Assembly (NCBI GenBank): GCA_964586225.1
Contig: CAZPHD010000002.1
Location: 168,319 to 232,318, forward strand
Direction: 5' to 3'
Origin: JANJUB01 sp964586225
GTDB taxonomy: Bacteria > Armatimonadota > Fimbriimonadia > Fimbriimonadales > Fimbriimonadaceae
DNA length: 64,000 nt
The notes beneath the pieces are model-generated. The model was not told where the DNA came from and did not search any database. It saw only the letters and a list, made by a program, of their open reading frames with translations. Positions 1 to 7,917 of the stretch are shown one piece after another. The translations under genes and the position numbers were made by a program. The stretch's first letter is position 1. Every line of letters begins with the position of its first letter.

Positions 1-181
1 CATCTACAACCAGAGCAAATCCTACTTCGACAAAGGCATCGCCTACCTCGACAAGGCGATCGCCAAGACACCCAAGGGGAAGAACCCGAAGCCCCTGATC
101 GAAGAGCGCGCACTGTACCTCCGGGAACGTGACTTGCCCAACTTCGGCCGACCGATCTTTGAGAAGAAGGGCAAGGGCTGA
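1..181 (+). CDS. C-terminal fragment of an unidentified protein
   Basis: An open frame runs in from the left edge and stops at TGA 179-181, leaving about 59 residues. The fragment is lysine-rich and hydrophilic, with a helical stretch around YFDKGIAYLDKAIA and an end in FEKKGKG. No catalytic motif is visible and I do not recognise the family. The next gene begins 39 bases downstream behind its own -10-like box, so the two are probably separate transcription units. Coding status rests on the continuous frame and on codon choice like its neighbours. Confidence 0.6.
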   Translation, partial: IYNQSKSYFDKGIAYLDKAIAKTPKGKNPKPLIEERALYLRERDLPNFGRPIFEKKGKG

Positions 182-208
182 TCCTCGCCCCGGCGGAGCG
201 TGATGTTA

Positions 209-214
209 TAGAAT
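209..214 (+). promoter_or_regulatory. -10-like box TAGAAT, 6 nt before the start at 221
   Basis: TAGAAT (within TATAGAAT) ends six bases before ATG 221. No Shine-Dalgarno sequence lies between. Transcription would begin at or next to the start codon. No clear -35 box is visible. Confidence 0.5.
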
Positions 215-220
215 CACGCA

Positions 221-1468
221 ATGCCGATCTTCGAATACCGCGCGGTTGACATCGAGGGGAACCCCGTCTCGGGCACGATGAGCGGGGCGTCGCTGACGGC
301 GGCGGGAGCGGAACTCGAAAAGCGCGGCTACCGCGTGGAGCACCTCGCGATGACGCAACACCCCGGCGACCCCATCCCCCCGGAGTTCGGTAGAGAAGGC
401 TCGCAACAAGGCCCCGACATCACCCGCGAGCGCACCTACGTCGAGACCCACGTGGTCGGTCAGTTCGTCGGGCGCGTCCCCCTGCCCGACCTCATGTTCT
501 TCTTCCGCCAGCTCGCGACCATGCTTCACGCGGGCATCGGCATGGTGCAGGCCCTCGACACCCTGAAGAGGCAGACCCATAACCCGCGCCTGAAGCAGAT
601 CATCGGCGAGCTTAGCCAGCACGCCCGCGAGGGGCGACCGCTCAGCTTTGGCATGCAGCGCTATCCCGAGGCGTTCTCGCCACTGATTCTCAGTCTGATC
701 CGCGTTGGGGAGACCAGCGGCATCCTCGACGATACGCTGCGCCAGATCGCCGCCTACCTCGACCGCGAGATCAAGCTCCGCAACAATATACGGCGGCAAA
801 CGCTGTATCCCAAGATCGTCCTCGGCGCGTCCATCGTGATCATCTTGGTGGCCAACATGATCATCACTGCGGTCGGCGGGACGGGGTTGCTGGGCTCTCC
901 TCTCACGAGTCCGGTGACCTGGATTTTCCTGGGGCCGATGATTGCCGGTCTCTGGCTGTTTACGCGCCTCGGGCTGCCCAACCCGGCCATCAAACACAGT
1001 TATGACCAGTTCGTGCAAAAGGTGCCGTACATCGGCGAGACCGTCCGCCAAATGGCGATGGCGAAGTTCGGGCGAGCGATGGCGGCGCTGTATCGAGGAG
1101 GCGTGGGCTTGCCCGAAGCCACCCAGCTCTCCGCCGACGCCTGCGGAAGCGAATACATCCGCTCGCGTATCTACCCAGCGATCCCTCGGCTCAAGGAGGG
1201 CCACGGGTTGGCCCAAACCTACATCGAAACGGGCGCGTTCAGCCCCATCGTGCTGGACATGGTCCAAACCGGTGAGCAGACCGGCAACATCGACATGATG
1301 CTCGACAAGATGGCGGACTTCTACGAGGATGAGGCCGACACCCGCGCCAACGCATCGGCGACGATTCTCGGCGTCGTGTGCTTGCTCGGGGTCGCAATCT
1401 ACATTGGCTACATCGTGGTCACGTTCTATATGGGGCGGATGGGCGCGATCATGGACGCGGCTGGCTAG
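221..1468 (+). CDS. GspF/PilC-family inner-membrane platform protein (unpaired copy)
   Basis: The protein has 415 residues and the usual two-repeat layout of type II secretion F / PilC proteins. Each cytoplasmic helical domain (about 90-205 and 275-390) is followed by membrane segments near 200-225, 238-256 and 380-403. The typical segments FFRQLATMLHAGIGM and LIRVGETSGILDDTL are present, and the second repeat carries MVQTGEQTGNID. In pili and type II secretion this protein anchors the assembly ATPase in the inner membrane. A second family member sits in the pil operon at 4955-6202. This copy has no ATPase, secretin or pilin beside it, so its partner system is unknown. The start is supported by the -10-like box six bases upstream. 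Confidence 0.85.
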   Translation: MPIFEYRAVDIEGNPVSGTMSGASLTAAGAELEKRGYRVEHLAMTQHPGDPIPPEFGREGSQQGPDITRERTYVETHVVGQFVGRVPLPDLMFFFRQLATMLHAGIGMVQALDTLKRQTHNPRLKQIIGELSQHAREGRPLSFGMQRYPEAFSPLILSLIRVGETSGILDDTLRQIAAYLDREIKLRNNIRRQTLYPKIVLGASIVIILVANMIITAVGGTGLLGSPLTSPVTWIFLGPMIAGLWLFTRLGLPNPAIKHSYDQFVQKVPYIGETVRQMAMAKFGRAMAALYRGGVGLPEATQLSADACGSEYIRSRIYPAIPRLKEGHGLAQTYIETGAFSPIVLDMVQTGEQTGNIDMMLDKMADFYEDEADTRANASATILGVVCLLGVAIYIGYIVVTFYMGRMGAIMDAAG

Positions 1469-1482
1469 GTCAAAATGCGACC

Positions 1483-2619
1483 ATGGGACCGCTTCGAGAC
1501 CTTGCCCGGCTGACCGATGGGCGCAGCCGCCGTGTTTCTTCCTATGACCGCACCGGCGGCAATCGCGATCACTGCCAGATCGAACCCGGCGATACACTCG
1601 TGCTCGCCGAAATGGAAGGCTCCGGCGCGGTCACGCACATCTGGGCCACGATCTCCTCGAAGGACCCGCTCGTCCGCCGCAACCTCGTCCTGCGCATGTA
1701 TTGGGACGGCCAGGAGCACCCAAGCGTCGAGTCGCCGATCGGCGATTTCTTTGGGCAAGGCTGGGGCATGAAGTACAACTTTTCGAGTCTGCCCTTGGCG
1801 GCCGCGCCCCGCGATGGCAACGCGCTGGTGTGCTACTTCCCGATGCCCTATGGCCAGGGCGCGCGGATCACGGTTGAGAACCAGGGCGACGAACCCGTCG
1901 GCGCGTTCTACTACTACGTCGACTACGAAGAGCGGCCGGTGAGCGACGACGAAGGCCGGTTCCACGCTTGGTACAACCAGGAGGTCACCGCGCCCGAGTC
2001 GGCCAGCGGTGACGTCGAGAACGAGTGGGCGGTGTTTGGCGAAACGCCGAAGAATCCCACCGACGCCAACAACTACGTGTTCTGCGAAGCGGAAGGGAAG
2101 GGGCACTTCGTCGGCGTGAACTACTACGTGAACTGTCCGTCGCCGATCTGGTATGGCGAGGGCGACGATATGTTCAGCATTGACGGCGAAACTTGGCCGT
2201 TTAGCCTGCATGGCACGGGCACCGAGGACTACTTCAACCAGAGCTGGAGCCCCGACGAACACTTCCTGCATCCCTACTTCGGCACCGGTCGCGCGCCCGG
2301 AAAGCTGAATGATTCGCCGCTGTTTGGATGGCTTGGGCGCACGCACTGCTACCGCTTCCACCTGGAGGATCCGGTGCGGTTCCAGCAGAGCTTGCGGGCG
2401 TCAATCGAGCATGGGCACGCCAACTGCCTGACGCTCGAGATCGCGACGGTCGCCTACTGGTATCAGACGCTGCCGAGTCAGCCGTTCCCGCCGCTGCCGT
2501 CGGCGGAGGCCCGAGTGCCCTTGCCCGAGGTGGGGCCGGTGGATGTGCACTGCTGGCGCGAGCGCTGGCGTCAAGCGATGGGCGGCGGCCTGCAGTTTGG
2601 GAACGTGGAGCGCAAGTGA
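1483..2619 (+). CDS. GH172-family (DUF2961) glycosidase-like protein
   Basis: The 378-residue protein resembles DUF2961, now glycoside hydrolase family 172, whose known members act on fructofuranosyl and arabinofuranosyl linkages. Family-like features include the early SSYDRTGGNRD segment, the GAGxVTHIW-like stretch (GSGAVTHIWATI), the central SPIGDFFGQGWG and the late HGTGTEDYFNQSWSP, whose acidic residues lie in the active-site region in the family. No signal peptide is seen, so it is probably cytoplasmic. The frame stays open upstream, but ATG 1483 fits the family N-terminus and has CAAAAT six bases before it. The end overlaps the next start (GTGA). The substrate cannot be told from sequence. 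Confidence 0.8.
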   Translation: MGPLRDLARLTDGRSRRVSSYDRTGGNRDHCQIEPGDTLVLAEMEGSGAVTHIWATISSKDPLVRRNLVLRMYWDGQEHPSVESPIGDFFGQGWGMKYNFSSLPLAAAPRDGNALVCYFPMPYGQGARITVENQGDEPVGAFYYYVDYEERPVSDDEGRFHAWYNQEVTAPESASGDVENEWAVFGETPKNPTDANNYVFCEAEGKGHFVGVNYYVNCPSPIWYGEGDDMFSIDGETWPFSLHGTGTEDYFNQSWSPDEHFLHPYFGTGRAPGKLNDSPLFGWLGRTHCYRFHLEDPVRFQQSLRASIEHGHANCLTLEIATVAYWYQTLPSQPFPPLPSAEARVPLPEVGPVDVHCWRERWRQAMGGGLQFGNVERK

Positions 2620-3170
2620 GCTACTGTCAGTTTGTAGCGGGGCCGGGGGCGGAGACGGTGCATGCGCCGTATCACGACTACGAATACGGCTTTCCTTCTT
2701 CGGATGAGGTCGTGCTGTTCGAGCGCTTGATCTTGGAGATCAACCAGGCGGGGCTCTCGTGGGAGACGATCCTGAAGAAGCGCGAGGGTTTTCGCGCAGC
2801 TTACGATGGGTTCGATGCCTCGCGCGTGGCGGCGTATGGCGAGGAGGATCGAGCCCGGTTGCTGGCGGACGCCGGAATCATCCGCAATCGGCTGAAGGTG
2901 GACGCCGCGATCTATAACGCCGGGGTGGTCGTGGGGATGCGCTCTTCGGATGGGGGATTTGCGAATTGGATCGCGGCGCGTCATCCGCTGACGAAGGAGG
3001 AGTGGGTGAAGGAGTTCAAACGGACGTTCAGGTTTACGGGCGGCGAGATTGTGAACGAGTTCCTGATGAGTCTGGGCTATCTACCGGGTGCGCACAAGCC
3101 TGAGTGCGCGGTTTACGAGACGATCGCGGCGCTGAACCCACCGTGGATGCGTGTAAAATCCTCCGCATAA
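2616..3170 (+). CDS. tag: DNA-3-methyladenine glycosylase I
   Basis: This 184-residue protein matches Tag, which removes 3-methyladenine from alkylated DNA to start base-excision repair. The N-terminus has Cys4 and the YHDYEYG motif. The core has LFERLILEINQAGLSWETIL, and the C-terminus has the HxxxC pair (AHKPEC) that with Cys4 and the early His forms the structural zinc site. Members usually read DxEWG, and here it is DYEYG. I chose GTG 2616, which overlaps the preceding stop as GTGA and places Cys4 correctly. The longer upstream frame is not Tag-like. The stop overlaps the next ATG by one base. Confidence 0.9.
   Translation: MSYCQFVAGPGAETVHAPYHDYEYGFPSSDEVVLFERLILEINQAGLSWETILKKREGFRAAYDGFDASRVAAYGEEDRARLLADAGIIRNRLKVDAAIYNAGVVVGMRSSDGGFANWIAARHPLTKEEWVKEFKRTFRFTGGEIVNEFLMSLGYLPGAHKPECAVYETIAALNPPWMRVKSSA
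3154..3159 (+). promoter_or_regulatory. -10-like box TAAAAT before the ATPase gene at 3170
   Basis: TAAAAT lies inside the 3' end of tag, ten bases before ATG 3170. No Shine-Dalgarno sequence is present. It fits the near-leaderless pattern seen elsewhere in the window. Confidence 0.4.
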
Positions 3171-4387
3171 TGGATGATAAGATCGAGCGTTGGGTGCGGT
3201 TGCGAGTCGAAGAGGCCCTCGGCGACACCCCTGTCGTTCTCGTTCACGGTCCGCGTCAAGTCGGCAAATCCACCCTCGTCAAGGCCATCGCCACCGCGAA
3301 GGACGCAACCTACATCACCTTCGATGACTGGCGCGTGCTCGCCTTCGCCAGGGAAGACCCCGCCGGGTTTCTGAGAGCCCACCCTGGAGCTGTTGTCCTC
3401 GACGAGGTGCAGCGCGCCCCTGAGCTCCTCCTCGCCATCAAAGCCGATGTCGACCGCGACCGACGCCCCGGACGCTTTCTGCTGACCGGCTCGGCCAACG
3501 TGCTCACGGTGCCCAAGGTTGCCGACTCTCTCGCCGGAAGGATGGAGATCGTTGATCTGCTCCCCCTCGCCGAGGGCGAACGCACCGGCCAAGACGCCAA
3601 CTGGCTCGACGACCTTTTCGAAGTCGACCTACGAATACAAGATGGAGCACCCACCGACCTTGCCGATCTCCTCCGGGGCGGCTATCCCGAGGCAAGTGCC
3701 CGCTCCAGCGCGAGACGCGATGCCTGGTTTGCGTCCTACGTGCGCAGTCTCCTGGAGCGCGACATCCGTGATCTTGCCCAAATCGAAGGGATCGCCCAAA
3801 TGCCGCGCCTTCTTCGCGCGATCGCCCAAGCGAATGGAGCGTCACTCAACGTTGCCAGTCTCTCACGAGAATCCGGCATCCCGGCCACGACGCTGTTGCG
3901 CTACCTTGACCTCCTGCGAACGACGTTTCTCTTGCGGGATCTGCCCGCGTGGAGCGCCGATCCGGCGGCTACGCTCGCGAAGGCCCCAAAGCTGTATCTC
4001 GTCGACCCGGCGCTGTGGGCGCACTTAGCGGGGATCGAGGAACGGCGCGTGCGCGCGGATGAGCTGCTTCGCGCTGGACTCCTCAGGCAGGTTGGCGTGC
4101 TGGAGGTGTGGAAGGCGGCGTTGGCGCTGGGTCGCGGGCATCGCCTGTTCCACTTGCGGACCGTGAGGCAAAAGGAGGTCGATCTGGTGATCGAGTCACC
4201 CGATGGGCGCATCGTTGGCGTACAGTTCCGCGAATCGCCGGTCCGGGCGGCGATGGAGGGCCTTGAGTTCCTCCGCGAGCTGGCGGGCGATCGATTCGTG
4301 CGGGGCTGTGTCTTGCACTCGGGTCCGGAGTCAACGCCACTTGCCGACGGAATTCACGCCTTCCCGATGAGTGCTGTGCTCCAATGA
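3170..4387 (+). CDS. AAA-type ATPase with C-terminal DUF4143 domain
   Basis: The 405-residue protein has a Walker A loop (GPRQVGKST, near residue 30), a Walker B strand (AVVLDEVQRAPELL, near 75) and a sensor-1-like LTGSAN. A winged-helix middle segment follows, then the DUF4143 region with its late RQKEVDLVIESPDGR nuclease-like strand. This is the common bacterial and archaeal AAA_14/DUF4143 architecture, whose biological role is poorly defined. The start at 3170 overlaps the tag stop as TAATG. A strong bidirectional hairpin follows directly. Some relatives accompany defence or toxin genes, but nothing here supports that. Confidence 0.85.
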   Translation: MDDKIERWVRLRVEEALGDTPVVLVHGPRQVGKSTLVKAIATAKDATYITFDDWRVLAFAREDPAGFLRAHPGAVVLDEVQRAPELLLAIKADVDRDRRPGRFLLTGSANVLTVPKVADSLAGRMEIVDLLPLAEGERTGQDANWLDDLFEVDLRIQDGAPTDLADLLRGGYPEASARSSARRDAWFASYVRSLLERDIRDLAQIEGIAQMPRLLRAIAQANGASLNVASLSRESGIPATTLLRYLDLLRTTFLLRDLPAWSADPAATLAKAPKLYLVDPALWAHLAGIEERRVRADELLRAGLLRQVGVLEVWKAALALGRGHRLFHLRTVRQKEVDLVIESPDGRIVGVQFRESPVRAAMEGLEFLRELAGDRFVRGCVLHSGPESTPLADGIHAFPMSAVLQ

Positions 4388-4421
4388 ACAAAGCCCCGGA
4401 GCGGTGGCTCCAGGGCTTTGT
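4388..4421. terminator. Bidirectional hairpin terminator between convergent genes
   Basis: Fifteen-base arms at 4388-4402 and 4407-4421 enclose the loop GGTG, with one mismatch. The outer pairs ACAAAG/CTTTGT give A/T-rich flanks on both strands. It lies just after the ATPase stop and faces the end of the prepilin gene. Confidence 0.8.
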
Positions 4422-4473
4422 GCCGCGCCTCTTCCGTTCCCCCCGAGCGAGCGCGCGGGTGGTCGAACAGAGT

Positions 4474-4914
4474 TCAGTAGGTGCTGAAGGCGACGCCGTT
4501 TGAGTCGTTGCCGGAGGCGCTCGAAGTCACCTTGCCGACGGTCGGCGATGTCACCGAATACGTGAATGCCGCACCGCTTACGGGATCGACATTTACCCGG
4601 TTCAGATACGGGCCTTTGTAGTCACCAGGGGTGATCGCTTTGTTGTTACCCGCGGAGTCCTTGCCGTTCGCGGGTGCCGAAGCACCAGCAAGATCATCCA
4701 GCGCACCCGGATAGCTTCCGCAGTCGTTCTTGAACAGTTCGATCGCGTTCCTCACCAATGAAAGCTCAGCGCGAAGAGCAGTCTCTTTACTGCGCTGACT
4801 CTGATTCGCAAACTTCGGAATCGCGATCGCCGCCAAGACGGCGATGATGATGATGACGATGAGCAACTCCACCAACGTGAAAGCGCCTCGCTTGTTCTGC
4901 AAATGTCTGACCAT
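4474..4914 (-). CDS. Type IV major-pilin-like prepilin
   Basis: The 146-residue protein has a short positive leader ending KRGA, then FTLVELLIVI, the type III signal of prepilins, with Phe1 and Glu5 of the mature form. The residue before the cut is Ala rather than the usual Gly; Ala is tolerated in other pilins. A 20-residue hydrophobic helix is followed by a globular domain with KETALRAELSLVRNAIELF and a GspG-like middle (SYPGALDDL, GPYLNRVNVDP). It is the last gene of the pil cluster, 40 bases after pilC, and probably also has its own promoter. It could be the pilus subunit or an abundant pseudopilin. Confidence 0.88.
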   Translation of the reverse strand: MVRHLQNKRGAFTLVELLIVIIIIAVLAAIAIPKFANQSQRSKETALRAELSLVRNAIELFKNDCGSYPGALDDLAGASAPANGKDSAGNNKAITPGDYKGPYLNRVNVDPVSGAAFTYSVTSPTVGKVTSSASGNDSNGVAFSTY

Positions 4915-4925
4915 ACAAACCTCGC

Positions 4926-4931
4926 TCTATA
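4926..4931 (-). promoter_or_regulatory. Possible internal promoter and RBS for the prepilin gene
   Basis: On the minus strand the short gap between pilC and the prepilin reads ACTATATAGAGCGAGG and then ATG. TATAGA could be a -10 box. GAGCGAGG about six bases before ATG is a reasonable Shine-Dalgarno sequence. A separate signal would allow higher pilin expression. Confidence 0.3.
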
Positions 4932-4954
4932 TAGTTATCGGCATCTTGAAGCGT

Positions 4955-6202
4955 TTACTTCATGTTTTCGACAACGGAATACATCGGAATGATGATGGAC
5001 ATCGTGATGAGGCCCACAATTCCGCCCATAACGACGATCATTACCGGTTCCACAATCGAAACGAGCGCCTTCAAACGCCCGTCCACATCTTCTTCCATAT
5101 GGTTGGCCGTGCTGGTCATCAGCGGAGCCAACCGACCCGTCCGCTCTCCCACGGTGACCATCTGAACCAACGACACCGGGAACACCTTGGTTTCCGCCAA
5201 TGCGTCGCTCAGCGAAACACCATGCTCGACCGAGTTTCGAGCCCGAAGCAACGCATCGTGAATAATCGGATTCCCCGAGACCTTGGCGCCGTGCTCCATC
5301 GCATTCATGAGGCTGACATTGGTTGAGAGCAGCGTGGAAATCGACTGAAACGCCCGCGAAAGCGCGAGTCTTCGAAGGAGTTCGCCGAGGACGGGCACCT
5401 TGAGCAGGAAGGCACAGATCGCCCGGTGGATTTTTGGGGTCGACCAGGCGAGCTTCGCCAGCACGAACACAGCCACGAGTCCCAAACCGTACATCAGCGG
5501 ATTGGACTTGATCCCCTCGCCGATCCCCAGCAAGAACTGAGTGATCGCGGGAATGTCCGTCTTCATCGTCTTGAAGATCCCGGCAAATCGTGGAAGCACG
5601 AACGTGATCATCACGACAAGCGTGGCGAACGCGATTACGGTGAGCACGATGGGATAGAGCATCGCGTTCATAACCTTCTTGCGAAGGTCGGCCGCCCGCT
5701 CCAAGTAGTTCGCAGCATTGGCAAGTGCCCGGTCTAGCCGGCCGCCCTCTTCCGCCACTTTAACCATTTCCGAGACCACCACCGGAAACAGTCCGCAGTT
5801 GCGGATGCCAGCCGAGAGCCCCTTACCGCCGACAATCTCGGTCTTGAGTTTATCGAGACCTGTGCGAAGCGTGGGTGTGCGCGCGGTGACGATAACCGCC
5901 TCAAGCGCCTCGACAAAGGGCACGCCGGTTTCTGACATGACGGCCAAGTCGCGGAGGACCGTCGCGAGGTCCGCATCGGAAGGCTTCTTCTTGCCGAGCC
6001 CGATGCGGTCCATGAACCCGCCCCCACTCGATTCGCTGCTTCCACCTGACGACTTTCTGATCGCGCCAGCCGGAAAAATCGCGATCACGGTGACGGCTTG
6101 CGACGAGACCTTGCGTTCGACTTCGTCGATGCTGGTCGCCGCGAGTTCTCCCTCGACCTTCTTGCCGCTTGCGTCATATCCCTTGTAGCGAAAGACTTGC
6201 AT
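4955..6202 (-). CDS. pilC: Type IV pilus inner-membrane platform protein PilC
   Basis: The 415-residue protein begins MQVFRYKGYDASGKKVEG, the standard PilC/GspF start. It contains the two helical repeats (LRDLAVMSETGVPFVEAL and ISTLLSTNVSLMNAME), each ending in a GExxGRL-type segment (AEEGGRLDRAL, GERTGRLAPLM). Three membrane segments lie near 170-200, 222-245 and 380-405. It anchors the PilB ATPase and transfers motion to the growing pilus. It follows pilB by five bases in the operon. A glycine/serine-rich linker near residues 52-62 is the only oddity. Confidence 0.95.
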   Translation of the reverse strand: MQVFRYKGYDASGKKVEGELAATSIDEVERKVSSQAVTVIAIFPAGAIRKSSGGSSESSGGGFMDRIGLGKKKPSDADLATVLRDLAVMSETGVPFVEALEAVIVTARTPTLRTGLDKLKTEIVGGKGLSAGIRNCGLFPVVVSEMVKVAEEGGRLDRALANAANYLERAADLRKKVMNAMLYPIVLTVIAFATLVVMITFVLPRFAGIFKTMKTDIPAITQFLLGIGEGIKSNPLMYGLGLVAVFVLAKLAWSTPKIHRAICAFLLKVPVLGELLRRLALSRAFQSISTLLSTNVSLMNAMEHGAKVSGNPIIHDALLRARNSVEHGVSLSDALAETKVFPVSLVQMVTVGERTGRLAPLMTSTANHMEEDVDGRLKALVSIVEPVMIVVMGGIVGLITMSIIIPMYSVVENMK

Positions 6203-6207
6203 AACCC

Positions 6208-7917
6208 CTATCTCCCGTCGGCGGTCACCCGCATCACTTCTTCCACAGTTGTCAGTCCTTGCCGCACTCGATCGGCCGCGTCTTCGCGGAGTGTCCGCAT
6301 CCCGGAGCGTTCAGCTTCTCGATGAATCTCGGTTGCGTGAGCACCCGAGAGGATGAGCCGTCGGATGTCGGACGTGATGTCGAGCACTTCGTAGATGCCG
6401 CTTCGGCCGCGGAACCCGGTCTTGCCGCAATACTCGCAGCCTCGCCCTCGGCGATAGACCGTATCGTCGGGAAGTCCAAGCTGCTCCAAGAGGTGCGGAT
6501 CGGGGGCATAGAGCTCGATGCACTTTGGGCAGTTCGCGCGGAGGAGCCGCTGGGCAACGCTAGACGTCATGGAACTCGCAATCAGGAAGGGCTCAATGCC
6601 CATATCCATGAGGCGCGTGATGGCCGATGCGCTGTCGTTCGCGTGTAGGCTCGTTAGCACCAAGTGACCCGTGAGAGCCGCCTCGACGGCAATCGAGGCC
6701 GTTTCTCCGTCGCGGATTTCGCCGACGAGGATGACATCAGGGTCTTGGCGCAAGATCGAGCGCAGTCCATTCGCGAAGGTCACTCCGGCTTTCGGATTAA
6801 CGTTGCCTTGGATGATGCCGTCGAGCTGATACTCAACCGGGTCCTCGATCGTGATGATGTTGCGGTAGATCGCATTGAGGTGGTGAACCGAGGCATAAAG
6901 CGTTGTCGTCTTTCCCGATCCGGTCGGACCCGTAACCACCACCATGCCCTGAGGCTCTTCAACCTTGCTCTTCAGCAGCTCAAGCGCATCGCCCGACATG
7001 CCGAGCTTCGCCAGATCAATCGTCGCCGACTGTTTGTCGAGAATTCGGATGACGACGTTCTCACCAAACACGCTCGGGAACGTAGACACGCGAAAGTCGT
7101 ACGAGCCTTGCGGAGAGACCAGCGTGCAGCGTCCGTCTTGCGGAATGCGACGTTCCGCAATGTCGAGGCTCGCCATGATCTTGATGCGGGAGATGAGCGC
7201 GTGCTGCAAGTCCTTGGGCACAACCATCACTTCGATGAGCAAGCCATCGACGCGGAATCGAATGCGAACGCGGCGTTGCTGGGGCTCAATATGGATGTCG
7301 CTCGCCCGCATGGAAATCGCGCGAGTTAGTAGCGCGTTGGCCAGCTTGATAACCGGCGCACCTTCTACGACTTCCTTGAGCTCGATGACGTTGACTTGCT
7401 CGTCGTCGTCATCCGGAGATTGAATCTGGACGCTGTCGGTGTCGACACCCTTGACGGCTTCGCCGACAATCTCGCCGAGGTCGTCATAGGCACCAAAGGA
7501 TCGGAAGATCGCGTCGCGGACGTCCTCTTCGGTGGCGAGCATTGGGTCAATTTCGAGTCCAGTCACTGACTGCAGCTCATCAATTGCCGACAAGTCCAAC
7601 GGGTTGACCATCGCCACGCTGGCGGCGGCCTCAGTCCTTTCGATCGGGATGGCGAGGAGTCGGACCGCCGTGGAGTGCGGAATCACGCGGGCGGCGTCAT
7701 GTTCGATTTCTGTTCGGGCTAAGTCGATGAACGGTACGCCCATCTGAAGCCCAACGCACTTCAGCTTCTGCTTTTCGGTGATCTTGCGCATCCGGACAAG
7801 CAAGTCACCGATCGACTCTGTCGTGTCCTCGCGGTTGGCAAGGATCGTATGGAGCTCCGCCTGCGTGACGTAGCCCTCTTCGACGAAGATATCGCTGAGC
7901 GACCGATCGAGATTCAT
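6208..7917 (-). CDS. pilB: Type IV pilus assembly ATPase PilB
   Basis: The 569-residue GspE/PilB ATPase drives pilus extension. An N-terminal MshEN-like domain (DIFVEEGYVTQAELH) is followed by a linker and the C-terminal ATPase. Visible motifs are Walker A GPTGSGKTTTLY (near 325), the Asp box ITIEDPVEYQ, Walker B DPDVILVGEIRD and the His box LTGHLVLTSLHAND. The zinc-binding tetracysteine CPKC/CEYC follows. All the motifs expected for activity are intact. The start overlaps the secretin stop (ATGA), so translation is probably coupled. No PilT-type retraction ATPase is found in the window. Confidence 0.96.
   Translation of the reverse strand: MNLDRSLSDIFVEEGYVTQAELHTILANREDTTESIGDLLVRMRKITEKQKLKCVGLQMGVPFIDLARTEIEHDAARVIPHSTAVRLLAIPIERTEAAASVAMVNPLDLSAIDELQSVTGLEIDPMLATEEDVRDAIFRSFGAYDDLGEIVGEAVKGVDTDSVQIQSPDDDDEQVNVIELKEVVEGAPVIKLANALLTRAISMRASDIHIEPQQRRVRIRFRVDGLLIEVMVVPKDLQHALISRIKIMASLDIAERRIPQDGRCTLVSPQGSYDFRVSTFPSVFGENVVIRILDKQSATIDLAKLGMSGDALELLKSKVEEPQGMVVVTGPTGSGKTTTLYASVHHLNAIYRNIITIEDPVEYQLDGIIQGNVNPKAGVTFANGLRSILRQDPDVILVGEIRDGETASIAVEAALTGHLVLTSLHANDSASAITRLMDMGIEPFLIASSMTSSVAQRLLRANCPKCIELYAPDPHLLEQLGLPDDTVYRRGRGCEYCGKTGFRGRSGIYEVLDITSDIRRLILSGAHATEIHREAERSGMRTLREDAADRVRQGLTTVEEVMRVTADGR

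Noticed and set aside
206..1597. A 463-codon open frame on the minus strand opposite the GspF-like gene
   Set aside because: Its translation is rich in Arg, His and Asp with no motif, while the plus strand encodes a clear GspF protein. It is a product of GC-rich codon use.
3170..4387. The AAA/DUF4143 ATPase as part of a defence system
   Set aside because: DUF4143 ATPases are common and mostly uncharacterised. The neighbours are a repair glycosylase and a pilus gene, with no defence partner.
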